64,000 nt of DNA from Liolophura sinensis (taxonomy: Eukaryota > Mollusca > Polyplacophora > Chitonida > Chitonidae). The notes under the pieces were generated by a model. That model saw only the letters and a list, made by a program, of their open reading frames with translations. It ran no database searches and was not told the DNA's origin. Positions within the stretch are counted from its first letter, which is position 1; every line of letters begins with the position of its first letter. Both the position numbers and the translations under genes were made by a program. The stretch covers positions 18,921,127 through 18,985,126 of the forward strand of contig NC_088297.1 in NCBI RefSeq assembly GCF_032854445.1, in the 5' to 3' direction. Positions 10,236 through 22,143 of this stretch are shown one piece after another.

Positions 10236-10323
10236 GTGAAAACGACTTTAAACACTACACAGATAGATATATTCATTCATTTAAATAAATTTAATCAATC
10301 AATAACCCCGTTTTCCCCCTCAG

Positions 10324-10526
10324 GTAAGCGATTCTGTACAAAGATCATAGAGGAGCACGACCTCGTGAAGTTGGTGCGACAAGAAAACACCTATATGAAA
10401 CTGTTATGGGTTCCATTCAATGAAGACCATCGCCTATGTCGAGAGAGACGAGCCATTGCTGACGAAGCTTTGGATAAGGAAGTCAATGATTTGTTCCCTA
10501 TACTCCAAAGTAAGAAGAAAGTATAA
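10324..10526 (+). CDS. 90-residue protein gene, last exon
   Basis: Acceptor TTTCCCCCTCAG, then 66 codons and a TAA stop. The product is rich in charged residues (KIIEEHDLVKLVRQEN, then RLCRERRAIADEALDKEVND) and ends QSKKKV. The joined protein is 90 residues: a basic, hydrophobic N-terminus and a charged, probably helical C-terminal half. It has no Cys/His metal site and no clear transmembrane segment. I do not recognise the family. Its size and basic start would fit a small mitochondrial assembly factor, but this is only a guess. An AATAAA at 11095-11100, about 570 nt downstream, is the likely poly(A) signal. Confidence 0.75.
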
Positions 10527-11554
10527 CAAGTTTTGTTTAAAGTCGTTCAAATGTAATTAAATTGAACCTTCTTTAAGTTAACCCGTCTAAAGTAATTCGG
10601 GTGTAAGCTTTGTACCGGTAGCTATAGATGGTTCGTTTCTGTCTTTGCTGTAAGGTTTTGTGGGCAAACTGGTAACGCATGGCTCATTCATTACAAGAGA
10701 ACAATGCTCACTACAGCTTGGACCCGAATCACCATTGTGCGGAAAAATGTTATCGCGCTGCCTATAGCTGTCTTTAATAACTTAACCGCAAAATTGCAAA
10801 ATACACGCTGTATTTAACCGTAAGACCTTGTAATGCTTTAGTTGTCATCCATTTCCAATCAATCATAGTACATGTAGATGACTCAAAGCTACAATTCACG
10901 GTGATTTAACTGGTGCCGGTGTAAAAAAAAAAGAAAAAAAGAAACGATAATACATGTATGTATACGTGGAAGTATAGAACCACTGTATGTTCCAAGTACA
11001 GGTACTTATTTGCGCTAAGTTAAAAGATTCGATTCTAGCGTATTTTTGTTTTAGCCTGTATTGTCATTTGTCTGCCTTTGCCGAAGAACCGCCAAATAAA
11101 AATTAAAAAAAAAAAAAAAACCAAAAAAAAAAACCATAAAATGTTAATAAGTGAACAAAATGGGAAGTATATTTGGTCCTAGATATGAAGTACATAATAT
11201 ATTATGTTTATTTTTCGAAACATTGTGGTGTTTTTAGGTGTAATTGTACATATGTAAACTACACGTATATATACCGTGATTCAGTATCATACATACAAAT
11301 TTATCCACACGAGTGAACATATAGGGCCTACATGTATATACGTGGGAAGGTTTGCCATCAACGGGCGGATGGTCGTGGGTTCCCCCCTAAATAAATATAC
11401 ATGTGTATGCACCTATCATGTTAATAGTAAAAACACTTTCGCTTTCTGTTCACAGAAATGGACATTCATGGTGCTGTCAAAGAGGTAAGCAACAGTAAAG
11501 CATATCTCAGCATAACATCTTTGAGAGGCATTTAGAAGTTGAGTTGGATAACAC
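10527..11554. other. 3' UTR and spacer after the small gene
   Basis: Contains the probable 3' UTR (poly(A) signal AATAAA at 11095-11100, followed by A-rich runs) and a SINE scrap near 11350-11395 (GGGCGGATGGTCGTGGGTTC). Nothing else recognised. Confidence 0.5.
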
Positions 11555-11673
11555 AACGAGATATATGGATAACAACTTCTGTTTATTTGGAAGCCACGTT
11601 TCGGTATAGATACTAATACCGTTTTCATTAGTCGCTTCCAAATAAACAGAAGGTGTTATCCATATATCTCGTT
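11555..11673. repeat. Near-perfect 40-bp inverted repeat (hairpin)
   Basis: Arms 11555-11594 and 11634-11673 match as reverse complements at 39 of 40 positions, around a 39-nt loop that itself contains a CGGTAT...ATACCG stem. Such high identity suggests a young insertion or a selected hairpin. It directly precedes a 46-bp minisatellite. Confidence 0.9.
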
Positions 11674-11713
11674 ATGATATCTCGGCATATTTCTGCGAGA
11701 AAACATATGCGTG

Positions 11714-12264
11714 CATGGCGGTGTTCAGGCACAGGCAGCGTATCCCAAATATAGACGTGCATGGCGGTGGTCAGGCACAGACAGCGTATCCTAAATATAG
11801 GCGTGCATGGCGGTGGCCAGGCACAGACAGCGTATCCCAAATATAGCTCTTCATGGTGGTGGTCAGGTACAGACAGCGTATCCCAAATATAGGCATGCAT
11901 GGCGGTGGTCAAGCACAGACAGAGTATCCTAAATATAGGCGTGCATGGCGGTGGTCATGCACAGACAGAGTATCCCAAATATAGCTGTTCATGGCGGTGG
12001 TCAGACACAGACAGCGTATCCCAAATATAGCTGTTCATGGCGGTGGTCAGGCACAGACAGCGTATCCCAAATATAGCTGTTCATGGCGGTGGTCAGGCAC
12101 AGACAGCGTATCCCAAATATAGTTGTTCATGGCGGTGGTCAGGCACACACAGCGTATCCCAAATATAGCTGTTCATGGCGGTGGTCAGGCACAGACAGCG
12201 TATTCCAAATATAGCTGTTCATGGCGGTGGTCAGGCACAGACAGCGTATCCCAAATATAGGTTC
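11714..12264. repeat. 46-bp minisatellite, about 12 copies
   Basis: Unit: CATGGCGGTGGTCAGGCACA, then GACAGCGTATCCCAAATATA and GCTGTT. Units are mostly 90% or more identical. The period is not a multiple of three, so the open frames across the array are by-products. Confidence 0.97.
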
Positions 12265-13385
12265 AGAATAATGAACTGGCCCTAAGCTATAGATAGCGCA
12301 AACATTGCATCGAAACCTATTTCTCATTATTAGGAAAACTCTGCTGTGGAAAGGGAATATGTACATTCTCCGCTCTCACTATTTTGTTGGGCTTTGGTGA
12401 CAAGGTCGATATAAAGCTGTCGTCAGTGCATGCTCGTTGCACCTCTCGTCTTCCACCATGGAATGGAGTGCAAGTTTCTGTAGGCCTAAGTTTCAGCTAG
12501 TTGCCAAAGGTTTCGTCCACCTATAAACCAATCGCCATCATACGAGTAAAAAAGTTTTGTACATGGCGTTAGTCAATCGTGCTCTAATCAATGCTGCAAC
12601 AAACAACTCATAACTGTTCCCTTAACACGTAAAGGAGGGAATCCATTTTAGAGCGTGTTCAAATGCATCTCCAGCCCTTCAGCTCCGTATGCATAAACAA
12701 TGACTATATGATCAGACATGGAGGTTTGACCTGGCAGTGCATAAATTACTTTTTTGCAAATTGCATACGGTTCTATATATGCTCCATATTATGAGTTTGC
12801 TTCTCTGTTAGTGCATGTATGTGCAGATCTAATCTACTTTAGGTCTGTATTCACTTGCGATTCTTAATTAATTTAAGAAAGCCTCTTCTCAACCAACATG
12901 ACAAAGTTTCTGATATATGATTGACAGGGGTCCGTCCAATCAGCTGTCGTTTTCGAGAAATTGGCCCATGGTTTGCCAATAAAGAGCGCCGCCCATGGAC
13001 ATAGCGAAATGGAGATTGAAATGCAAGAGCATTAGGGTAATATACCTAATCTTATACCTAACTTACACCTTTATTTTCACTTTGGTAGAAATAATGTTTA
13101 TTTATTTAGTATGTTGAAGATGACGTATATAATGTATTCGTAAAGATGATATAGATCATGAATATGGTACCATTGCAAAGAATACAGCATAAAATAGCAT
13201 TGAATATAAAAATGTAGTTAGACCATAAGCACACGTATATGGTGAGTACCCGACAATATAGTATGCAACAGAAAATAGAGATAAATTGTTTGAAAATTGA
13301 AAATAATACACAGGTTTTAATCGTATAGTGCCGCAAAGCTGTACTGCCCAGAGCGAAACGTATTACCAAATAGCCTCAAAAGCTG
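12265..13385. other. Intergenic DNA
   Basis: No gene or repeat recognised. A short minus-strand frame (about 87 codons, 13106-13369) is AT-rich and low in complexity, and is not called. Confidence 0.45.
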
Positions 13386-14030
13386 AATTGTCATTTTTGG
13401 CGCCAATTGCAGCGGTACAACACATAAGACTGGCTGTAATACCAAATATATGTATACCTCCTTAAACGAACTGTACTATATAGTGTACTATCCTATCACT
13501 GTATCTCCGATAATGTTGGCTGTAATGCAAAACAGCTGTATTTCCTAGTGCTGTCTGTGATACCAAATCGCTTTACATCCTAAATAGTTGTACTTCCTAA
13601 TGCTGATTGTGATACTAAATCGCTGTACTTCCTATCATGATATGTGATACCAGATAGCAGTACTTATTAATGCTGATTGTTATACCAAATAGCTGTACTT
13701 TTTAATGCTGATTGTGATACCAAATAGCTGTACTTATTTATATGCTCGTTATGATACCAAATAGCTGTACTTCCTAATGCTGACTGCAATGCCATATAGC
13801 TGTACTCCCTAATGCCGAATTCTATACGAAATAGCTGTACTTCCTAATGTTGAATGCAATACCAAATAGCTGTACTTCTTATTGGTGATTGCAATGCCAA
13901 ATCGCTGCATTTCCTAATGCAGACTGCAGTTTAAAAATCGCTGTACTCCCTAATATAGACCGTATTACCAAAGATAGCTGTACATCCTGGTTGTCACTGT
14001 GATACCAAGTACGTAATACACAAGTATTAC
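13386..14030. repeat. Diverged minisatellite, about 35-bp unit
   Basis: Some 16-18 units with the core GATACCAAATAGCTGTACTT then CCTAATGCTGATTGT, diverged from each other by roughly 10-25%. It abuts the left arm of a long inverted repeat. Confidence 0.88.
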
Positions 14031-14157
14031 AAGTACAACTCTGAAATACAAAGACTTCATTGTGACAAAATATTTCGGCATTTTATTTTAATTTGCCATC
14101 ATGGTAAGAGTAATTGCAATTAATGGCAACGACATAAGTATACTACTGCGGGATGTG

Positions 14158-14935
14158 AGCTGTTACAGCCACTATTCAGCGTCAAAACACCAATTTTATG
14201 GTGTGTGTTCCGTTATCGTGAACATCAGGCATAACAGGGGATCACAAAATCTAGCATACATGTTAGATGATGTACACTAGCGACTAAAACAAGGCATCAA
14301 GAAAACTCACTCATATCCTGAGAATCCATTGAATGGCCGCAGTGGGAGGGCGGGTGTGGGGCGGGTGGTGTGGGGTGTGGGTGAGGGGGCTGTTTCTATA
14401 GGCAGGATATCAATGACCTTGTACACGCATATCTATACGGGTTTCGCTACTGGGTTGTTTAACAGAATAAAGGTAATTACTAATGGGATATGACTAGCTC
14501 CTTTGAGGTTTTCAACGAGTGATTTAAATTTGGTCGGCATCTGTCTGAACTCGGTTCTTCTTTAAATACGATGTTTGACTAATGATGAGGCAGGTTTATA
14601 GTCTTTGTGTTACTCATAGGACCACTTCACAGAGCCTGAGCGGATCATTGTTGTTAAAACTGTTCGGTAAGTACAACAGATTTGGAGGGTATTGAAATTC
14701 ATCGGAATTGGGTATGTGATTTAATGTTTCGTTGTGCCTAAAGTGATCACCACGCTCCCTGACTCTTGAGATGAGGCACCTGTTAGTTTCTGCCTATATA
14801 CATGTATATGTACAGAAAACATCCTGGACAAGGGAGGTTATGTACAGCGGAGCTTTTATATTCTTTGCAGGGGTTCAGATCTTTTGTGTTGAGGTAGAAA
14901 CTGGATTTAATTGTTTGCCAAAGAAACACAAAAAG
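14158..14935 (+). repeat. Long inverted repeat, left arm
   Basis: About 0.75 kb that aligns in reverse complement to 18735-19480. Shared blocks include GGATCACAAAATCTAGCATA, GATTTAAATTTGG, TCTTGAGATGAGGCACCTGT, AACATCCTGGACAAGG and GGATTTAATTGTTTGCCAAA (given as in the left arm). Identity looks like 70-80% with indels. Possibly the end of a fold-back element, or an old inverted duplication. A 111-codon frame starting inside it is not conserved in the other arm. Confidence 0.82.
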
Positions 14936-15189
14936 AAATTCTGCCTCATGTCCCATGACCAAGAGGTACCAGTACATATACAACAAAACACCATATTGCC
15001 GGTTGTTGTCCGTCATGGTCGAGAGCGTCGCGGTTTATTAATATGCAGTATGTTTGTTGATATTATTCTGAAGAAATTGCCATTTCAGGTATCCTTACGA
15101 TTCTAAAGCCTGGAATTCACTCCAAGCCTTTTCGCGCTATTTCAGCCACATCTTCCTTGTATGGTTTTTGATATGGCTGACGGTGGTCA

Positions 15190-15400
15190 TTCCCATTGTA
15201 CTCTTACAGCTCTTCAGTCTGCATGCATCTCTATTCATCACATGTCATTCCAAGCACATTCTTACAGCTCTTCAGTCTGCATGCATCTATTCATCACATG
15301 TCATTGCAAGCATATTCTTACACCTCTTCAGTCTGCATGCGTCTCTATTCATCACAAGACATTGCAAGTATATTCTTACACCTCTTCAGTTTGCATGATA
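15190..15400. repeat. 57-bp minisatellite, about 3.5 copies
   Basis: Unit TTACAGCTCTTCAGTCTGCA, then TGCATCTCTATTCATCACAT and GTCATTCCAAGCACATTC. It lies between the arms of the inverted repeat and shares the TCTTAC..CTCTTCA core with the array at 15660. Confidence 0.9.
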
Positions 15401-15659
15401 CATTGCCCATGCATCGTTTTTTAAATCTGGCTCTCTCGCCGAGGCCATCTTGGGAAGACACTTCCTACCGTGTAAAGACACATACCTTGTCCCTGAAAAT
15501 TAAACAAAAAATGACATCATCTCTGTTATATAAGTTAAAATAATAGGGCATTTAATTCCACGGCTGTATATCAGCCTATATTATACCAAATATCATTTTG
15601 ACGTATTCCAAGTATTCTTGGTCATATATATATGGATAATTGCAGTTTTAAAAACCATT

Positions 15660-16010
15660 CAGTCTAAACCTTTGCAAGTATTCCCACGGCACTTCTGCCT
15701 ATATCTTTGCAAGCATTCTTACGGATCTTCAACGTCGCCTGTTATCTTACGACATTTCTGCCTATATCATTGCAACTGTTTTTTACGGCTCTTGAACGTC
15801 GCCTGTTACCCCATGACATTTCTGCCCAATTATTGCAGCTATTCTTACGGGTCTTCAACGTCGCCTGTTATCTGACGACATTTCTGCCTGTATCACCGGA
15901 ACTGTTCTTACGGCTCTTCAACGTTGTCTGTTATTCCACGACATTTCTGCCAATATTATTGCAATTATTCTTACGGCTCTTCTGCTTAATATATGATTGC
16001 AAGTATTCAC
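15660..16010. repeat. About 64-bp minisatellite, 5-6 copies
   Basis: Unit TTCTTACGGCTCTTCAACGT, then CGCCTGTTATCCCACGACAT and TTCTGCCTATATCATTGCAA plus a few bases. Diverged single units (TCGGCTCTTCAACCTACTG and similar) continue to about 16380. It is related to the 57-bp array at 15190. Confidence 0.88.
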
Positions 16011-16380
16011 AAGGCTCTTCAGCCTACTTTCGTACCCAAGCATGTATCTTCTATCATTTCTGTCCCTCTCGTCTAGGCCATTTCAAATGGCATGTAGCTG
16101 TGTGACGGGAGAATTGGGCAAGCAACCATGTTGAATGGCTGAAAAATATGAAATAAATATCCATTGGATTATTTCAGGAAATAATATAATGATGCTCTCC
16201 GTCTCTGTTCTGTCACGCAGTCTTGTGGCATTTTGGTCGTTCCATGTATTGTCACGGCTTTTCAGCCTGTATTTTACTGCGGGCCTCATGCGCTTTTCTC
16301 CCATAATTATATCGAGCCAAATATTCTATCGGCCGTTCAGCCTATATCATCGCGAATATTCTTTCGGCTCTTCAACCTAC

Positions 16381-16936
16381 TGTAGCCATTCAACCTTCAT
16401 TCAATTTTTTTTTAATGAAATACAGCGGTGTTTGAACGCTCTCGACACAGACAACGATAACTGGCCTCAACATACATTTACATACATATCATTGATCTTA
16501 CATACATTGTACCTTCAAATTCCATACACAGACGCATTCCCATTACTTACCCGGCCAGTATACTCACACCCACACCCCTACACAGCAAAGCATTTACCCA
16601 TACTACCCCTTATCGCATTGGCCGGGCATTTACCAAGGCTTGAAAGGACATGAGACTTTAAGCAGCCCTTAGTTTAATCCTGGACAACAACTATGTGTTT
16701 TAAATGTCGAAATGTGTTTCTTATTTCGAAATGCTTTTTGTTCAAATAAAATACAAATGAGTAACAATTATTAAAAACAGTATTTCTTCCAACAAAATAG
16801 ATAAAATTTTTGAGAAAATGATCACATAACAATACAAATATTCCTGGGAACATATCGAGCACCCAAAAAGAGTGTTCTAACATGTTTCGGGGATTGCTCA
16901 AAAGAAACACGTTTTTATATCTAAAACACATATTTG
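16381..16936. other. Spacer within the inverted-repeat region
   Basis: No gene recognised. Short frames here are AT-rich and overlap on opposite strands. Confidence 0.45.
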
Positions 16937-16950
16937 CTCATGTCCAGAAT

Positions 16951-17195
16951 TTATTTCTTTATTTGATTGGTGTTTTACACCGTATTCACGATTATTTCAC
17001 TTATACAACAGTGGCTAGCATTATGGCGAAAGGAAACCGAACAGAGCCTGGGGGAAACCCATGACCATCCGCAGCTTGCTGGAAGGCGTTCCTACCATGA
17101 GCTGGACTCGAACTCACAGTGATCGCATTGGTGAGAGACTCCTGAATCATTGTGGCGCGTGCGCTAAAGTACACGGACCCATTCGCCACGTGTCT
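16951..17195 (-). repeat. SINE family 1, near complete, with TSD
   Basis: Minus-strand copy with tail, body and most of the head. The flanking direct repeat CTCATGTCCAG(A/C)AT lies at 16937-16950 and 17196-17209. Confidence 0.9.
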
Positions 17196-17209
17196 CTCAT
17201 GTCCAGCAT

Positions 17210-17939
17210 TAACATAGGGGTAAGGTCTCATGTCCTGCCTTATGTCCTCAGGGCTACGTTTTTACATTCATTGCAATCAACCCACACTCATCCTGCATTT
17301 AATTTCCAATTAATTTGCGCCCAAAACATAGGAGAGTATACAGATTTGCTCAGCAGGTTACATGTTCTAGATACGCATTTTCTTGTATGATATATACTCT
17401 CTTTTAATAATGATGCGAAAGCGCATTCAGATTTAGATGGATTTTCACTGGTGCTTTATTTTTCCGTTCAAATTTCGCCATAAACTGTACAAATAGGCGC
17501 TTACTTTTGTGTTTCCTGTAGTTATTCCAGGAGAAGAACTGAGCAATTTTGTTCCCTCTTAGACAGAATGAAAATTCTCTCATAGATAAATTTGATGTAT
17601 TATTTAATAATAGTTATAATATTAGTTATATCACAGTAACTGTTCGATACTGTTTATAGGTTCATCATAGTTTCTATTCACTAATGTGTTTCTTATTAAG
17701 ACCACTGATATCGTTGCAAATAGAATCTACAAGGAAACTCTTGTGACGACAAAATTGAAGAAAAGACAAATGTAACAGGACACAGTTTTTCATAATGTGT
17801 TTAGATCTGATAACCTTTTAAAGTCGAAAGTGGACACAATTGCTCAACTCATCTCCTCGAATTGCTAAACTAAACACAAGAGTAATGCCTGATTTAAAAG
17901 TTGAAATTTAGGCCGAAAAATAATCTATCTGAAGAAAAA
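17210..17939. other. Spacer
   Basis: AT-rich; nothing recognised. Confidence 0.45.
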
Positions 17940-18475
17940 AAAATCAAGTTAGTCAGGTAGAAAGCTAGGTAGCCAGCTAGAGAGCTAGCCAGGTAGCGAG
18001 TTAGCCAAGTAGAGAGGTAAACAGGAGGAGAGGTAACCAGGTAGAGACTTCACCAGGTAGCGAGTCAGACATAGAGTCATCCAGGTAGAGAGTTAGCGAG
18101 GTGGAACGAATTAGCCAGGTAGTAAGCCAACTAGCGAAGTAGAGAGTTTGTCAGGTAGTGAGTTAGCCAGGTAGACAGGTAATCAGGTAGAGAGTTAGCC
18201 AGATATAGAGAGTTAGCCAGGTAGAGAGTTAGCCAGGTAAAGATTTACCCAGATTGAGAGTTACCCAGGTAGAGAGTGAGCCAGGTTTATTTATTTATTT
18301 GATTGGTGTTTTACGCCGTACTCAAAAATATTTCACTTTAACGACGACGGCCAACATTATGGTGGGAGGAAACAGGGCAGAGCCCGGGGGAAACCCCCGA
18401 CCATCCGCATGCTGCTGACAGGACCCCACGCATGGAGTTAGCCGGGTAGCTGCCTCGCTACAACCTGTCCTAGGA
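17940..18475. repeat. Short-unit minisatellite (about 16-22 bp) with SINE insertion
   Basis: Degenerate units around GTAGAGAGTTAGCCAG, about 18 copies. A family 1 SINE (18286-18426) interrupts the array, which resumes as GGAGTTAGCCGGGTAG beyond it, so the array is older than the SINE. Confidence 0.9.
18286..18426 (-). repeat. SINE family 1, 5'-truncated
   Basis: Minus-strand tail (TTTATTTATTTGATTGGTG) and body up to the CATCCGCATGCTGCTGACAG block; the tRNA head is missing, as expected for truncated reverse transcription. It is inserted inside the GTAGAGAGTTAGCC array. Confidence 0.9.
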
Positions 18476-18734
18476 AAGAGGGGAAAATCGAAGTAACAAA
18501 GGCGCTATGTACCGAGATGACTCACTTCACTAAGTCGCTTCGCAACCTCGTTACCTCGCTTCGCAACCTTGTTACCTCTCTTCGTTATTTCGTTGCGAGT
18601 TGCTTTTTAGAAAGGTCGAAGTAGTTGAAGTAGTGAGGTAGCGAAAGGTCTTCTATCGGCCTTCGTATAAAGATGGGGTTATGTCACAAGAAAGCATATA
18701 TCTAGAACACGTATACAGCCTCCTGATCAAACCT

Positions 18735-19480
18735 GTTCTTTTCGTCTTTTTTTTGGCAAACAATAAAATCCAGTCTACCTCTACACCACAGATCTGAACC
18801 CCAACGAATTTAAAAGCTCTGTTGAACATGAGTTACCTTGTCCAGGATGTTTTTCCGTGTTAACAGGTAAAAACTGACAGGTGCCTCATCTCAAGAATCA
18901 AGGGGCATGGTAGTGACATTAGGCACAGCGAAACATTTAATCACATATCCAAATGCGATGAATTTTCAATATCTTACCTATCTGTTATGCTTACCGGTCA
19001 GTTTTAATAACAATGATCCACCCAGTCTGTGAGATGTGGTCCTAAGAGGCACGAAGATTACAGACCTGCCGTATCATTGGTCAGACGTCGTGTTTAAAGG
19101 GGAACTGTGTTCACGCAGATGTACAGGCCAAATTTAAATCACTCGTTGAAAGCCCCAAAGGAGCTAGTCCTATTCCTCAAGTGTTTACCGTTAATCTGTT
19201 GAACATCCCTACATTATGAAGCCTGTATATATGTGTGTATATGGCCATTGATATTTTGTCTATATTACACCCCACCCTACGGCTATTTATTGCATTCTCA
19301 GGCTATGTATGTGTTTGGTAAATGCTTCGTTTTCGTCACTGTAGGTCATCTAAAGGTATGATAGATTTTTGTGATCCTCTTTTATGCCTGTGTATCAGTT
19401 CTTAATAACTGAAATCTTACTATAAAAATTCTTGTTCTGACGCTTAATAACAGCTGTAACAACTCGTGTCTCTCTGTTCT
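18735..19480 (-). repeat. Long inverted repeat, right arm
   Basis: Reverse-complement partner of 14158-14935, with shared blocks in the same order and about 3.8 kb of tandem-repeat-rich DNA between the arms. The outermost matching part (around AGCTGTTACAGC and GCGTCAAAACA in the left arm) fades near 19480. Confidence 0.82.
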
Positions 19481-20529
19481 GTATATATTTCGTTTTTAGT
19501 CTATTGTAGCTGCTGTCCACATGATGGCAAAATAAAAGGCCAAACATTGCATCAAAAGGTAGTCTTGGTTTTTTTCAGAGTAACACTGTTTAAGTATTGC
19601 GTAACGCATCAGTGGTATTACTGTATATTAAATGTATGCATGTGGCTGCATTTCCTATATATATGCAATACCCAGAGGAGACACTGGCATGTATATTTCT
19701 TACAACGTGTTGAGAGTACAAATTAGCTGTTTTATCACCATACTGCATGTAGAGTATAGCATATGAGTGTCCTATATTCTCCCCCTAGAGGTTCTGGTGG
19801 TAGGCAAAGGAAGCACTAAATAAGCACTCTGCTAATGTGTAATCCATCTCTGTGTTGTGTGTACCACACGACCGTTAATTGAAGCAGTCATTTTTTTGGC
19901 TACTTTGTTTCGTTCAATTGTCATACTGTTGATGTAACAAAATAGGCACATAAGTCCCATTGTATACATTTGACGGACTTAATTTAGGTACATGTGCAGC
20001 TGTTTGTTAAGGTACGCTTCTGGAGCATGTTCCAGAAAATATTTATGTACATGTATGTGCTTTTAAGATATAGATTTAGGGTTAATTATTTATTGTATAT
20101 ATGATGATTGTTTTTAATGTACTGTTTTTGTTGTTGTTGTTGTTGTTGTTTTGTCAGAATAAATGTATAAACTGTACATTCTTTAAACTGTATATATTGC
20201 ATGTTTTGTGTTTGGCTTAGACTGGAGCATTGTGTAGGCTCCCAAATATGTTGTTAAAGAATAATAATGTAAAAAACTTTTTCTAGGTATAAGTATGTGT
20301 CGAATTCAGGATTCTTCATCTCAGATTGAAAAGATACAGAATCGACGCTGATTTGCTGAAATATGATTTCTGAGTTTAAATGCGCAGTCTTTGTCAAGCT
20401 TATATAAAAAGGTCTACTGAGTATCTAAAATCCAACTCAGTCTGGGCTAGCCTGCATCTCTCACACCAGCCAATCGACTGTATCCTTTGAAGCAGTGGGT
20501 TCAGCAGTATTCTGTTTCCATTATACGGA
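19481..20529. other. Intergenic DNA
   Basis: No gene recognised. It contains a (GTT)n run near 20128-20152. Confidence 0.45.
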
Positions 20530-20690
20530 TGTGCCACAATGACGAAAATTTCAATGACCATCCACGTCACTGTGTGGAAGAGTTCGTCGATAACTTGCCC
20601 GAGGTCGGTGGTTTACCTCAGTGTCCTCCACGCGTAAAATTGACCGCCATCGTTTCAGGGAAAATCATTCTCAAGTTGAAGCATCAATCA
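20530..20690 (+). repeat. Degenerate SINE copy
   Basis: Recognisable by GATAACTTGCCCGAGGTCGG, the GGTTTACCTCAGTGTCCTCC block, AAAATTGACCGCCATCG and a final AAGCATCAATCAAAT, the usual end of the SINEs here. The 69-codon frame across it is therefore not a gene. Confidence 0.65.
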
Positions 20691-20699
20691 AATTAATCA

Positions 20700-22137
20700 C
20701 AACGAATGTCCCCTGCACTCTGAAGGCTCCAATTTGTCGTTTGAAAAGGTCCTATTCCAAAATTATAATTTAATGACTCACTCTCTAAATACATCTTTTG
20801 CGGTACATGTTTTATGTCGTATACGCGAGACATTTTCAATTAGACCAGGGACTGATTCAACAAAGCCTACTCTGACTCAAGACCGAATTTGAAATAAAAT
20901 CTTATAGGACACATGAAAAGTAAATTACTACATGTGTAAAACTAAGATTATGTTTCTATACCAAATGAAGAAAATGATGCCAGGAAAAGTTTGTTGAAAA
21001 AATCTCATGTTGGTGGTATTATTACCCCTTTATATTATGCAGATCTTCGGTCAACAGTCGAATTTTTTCAGAAATTACGTCATCACTGATCTTGCTTGGA
21101 ACTCGGGGAACACCCCCAAAGTGCTCAGAGCCCAGTAACCGTGTCGCTACAGTGTGTGCAAGTTGACATGTGGCTTCTTCGGGCCTCCGCGCTCCTACAC
21201 CCGCCCCTATTCGTTCTGTTTCCAACACCCTGTCCCCATTCGGCCAGATCCGTTCGCTCTGCGCCCCCCCCCCCCCCCGCTCCCCACAGAGTTCCTTTTT
21301 AAACGGATCTTCGATGACGTCACCGCTGAAAGGCGCTTAATTTTACCCCCCCCCCCCCTCAATGCTCAAAAATCTGTTTGTACTGTTGTATGTTATTACA
21401 CATGATAATCTGCACATTAAGAAATAAAAACACAGCGTTCCATGTATCTTTTAGGACTTATTTTTCAATTTTATAAAGTAAAACTTTGGCCACCTTATCA
21501 GTCACTGTGTTTCCATAGCACAAATGTATCAAAATTTTAACTTTCAGTATCCAAATCTGAGCGTTATGGAGAGGTCTTAAATTTTGACTCAAGTCAGAAA
21601 TGTCTTTGTGGAATAGAATGTTGGGGGCATGAGGTTAAAAACTTCCTCGGACTCATGTTATCTGTGTACTTTGAGTGGCCACTGCAAATCTACGATTCGC
21701 CAAAAACTTTAACCAAACTGGACATCGCCACCAACAACACCTGATTCCCCTCTCACAATACCTCTCCTTACTTCGTAGAGATGAGCTAAACATTGTATAG
21801 CGCTAAGCAACTATCAAATGAGCTGACCATGACAAGGAGACTCACTAATGGTTTAAAGTATGTAGTTTGCAAATATGGACACAGCCGGGCATACTCACCA
21901 TAGGGCCTACACTTAGAAAATGAATACAAGCATGCCCTGTATACCACTTTTCCCATTTTCCGTGTACCACGGCATGCGACAAAGTACGAGTCCAATAGAA
22001 TCAATCATCCAAAGGTTTCCTTCAACGCGATACGGACAAAATACTGCCAATGTGGCGTTAACCCTCAATCGTTAATACCAACGGGCCCAGACGCCAACAG
22101 ATAAAATGTACAACAGAGTGAGTCAAGCAACAATACA
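20700..22137. other. Intergenic DNA with C-rich tracts
   Basis: Contains C14 and C10 tracts near 21267 and 21344. A GC-richer patch (21040-21330) holds a 68-codon minus-strand frame ending SEKIRLLTEDLHNIKG with no splice context; it is left uncalled. Confidence 0.4.
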
Positions 22138-22143
22138 TTTATT
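22138..22143 (-). terminator. Candidate poly(A) signal of terminal exon B
   Basis: AATAAA on the minus strand about 970 nt past the stop codon of the exon at 23106. A nearer AATAAA (23080-23085) lies only about 20 nt past the stop. Either could be used. Confidence 0.4.

Noticed and set aside
11449-11488. Mini-exon-like segment TTCTGTTCACAG ... GAG|GTAAGC
   Set aside because: Acceptor and donor look good, but there are no neighbouring exons and no coding similarity; chance is likely.
11628-12366. Minus-strand frames with repeated YIWDTLSVPDHRH-like peptides
   Set aside because: By-product of the 46-bp minisatellite; frames shift between units and there is no splice or start context.
13386-14030. 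Possible CRISPR-like array
   Set aside because: Units are contiguous and diverged with no unique spacers, and the genome is eukaryotic. The same holds for the other minisatellites.
14771-15106. 111-codon plus-strand frame
   Set aside because: It begins inside the left arm of the long inverted repeat, and the matching part of the other arm is not kept open. No domain is recognisable.
20487-20696. 69-codon plus-strand frame
   Set aside because: Overlaps a degenerate SINE copy.
21022-21228. 68-codon minus-strand frame ending SEKIRLLTEDLHNIKG
   Set aside because: Composition is protein-like, but there is no clear acceptor, no homologue known to me and no partner exon. It could be a decayed fragment.
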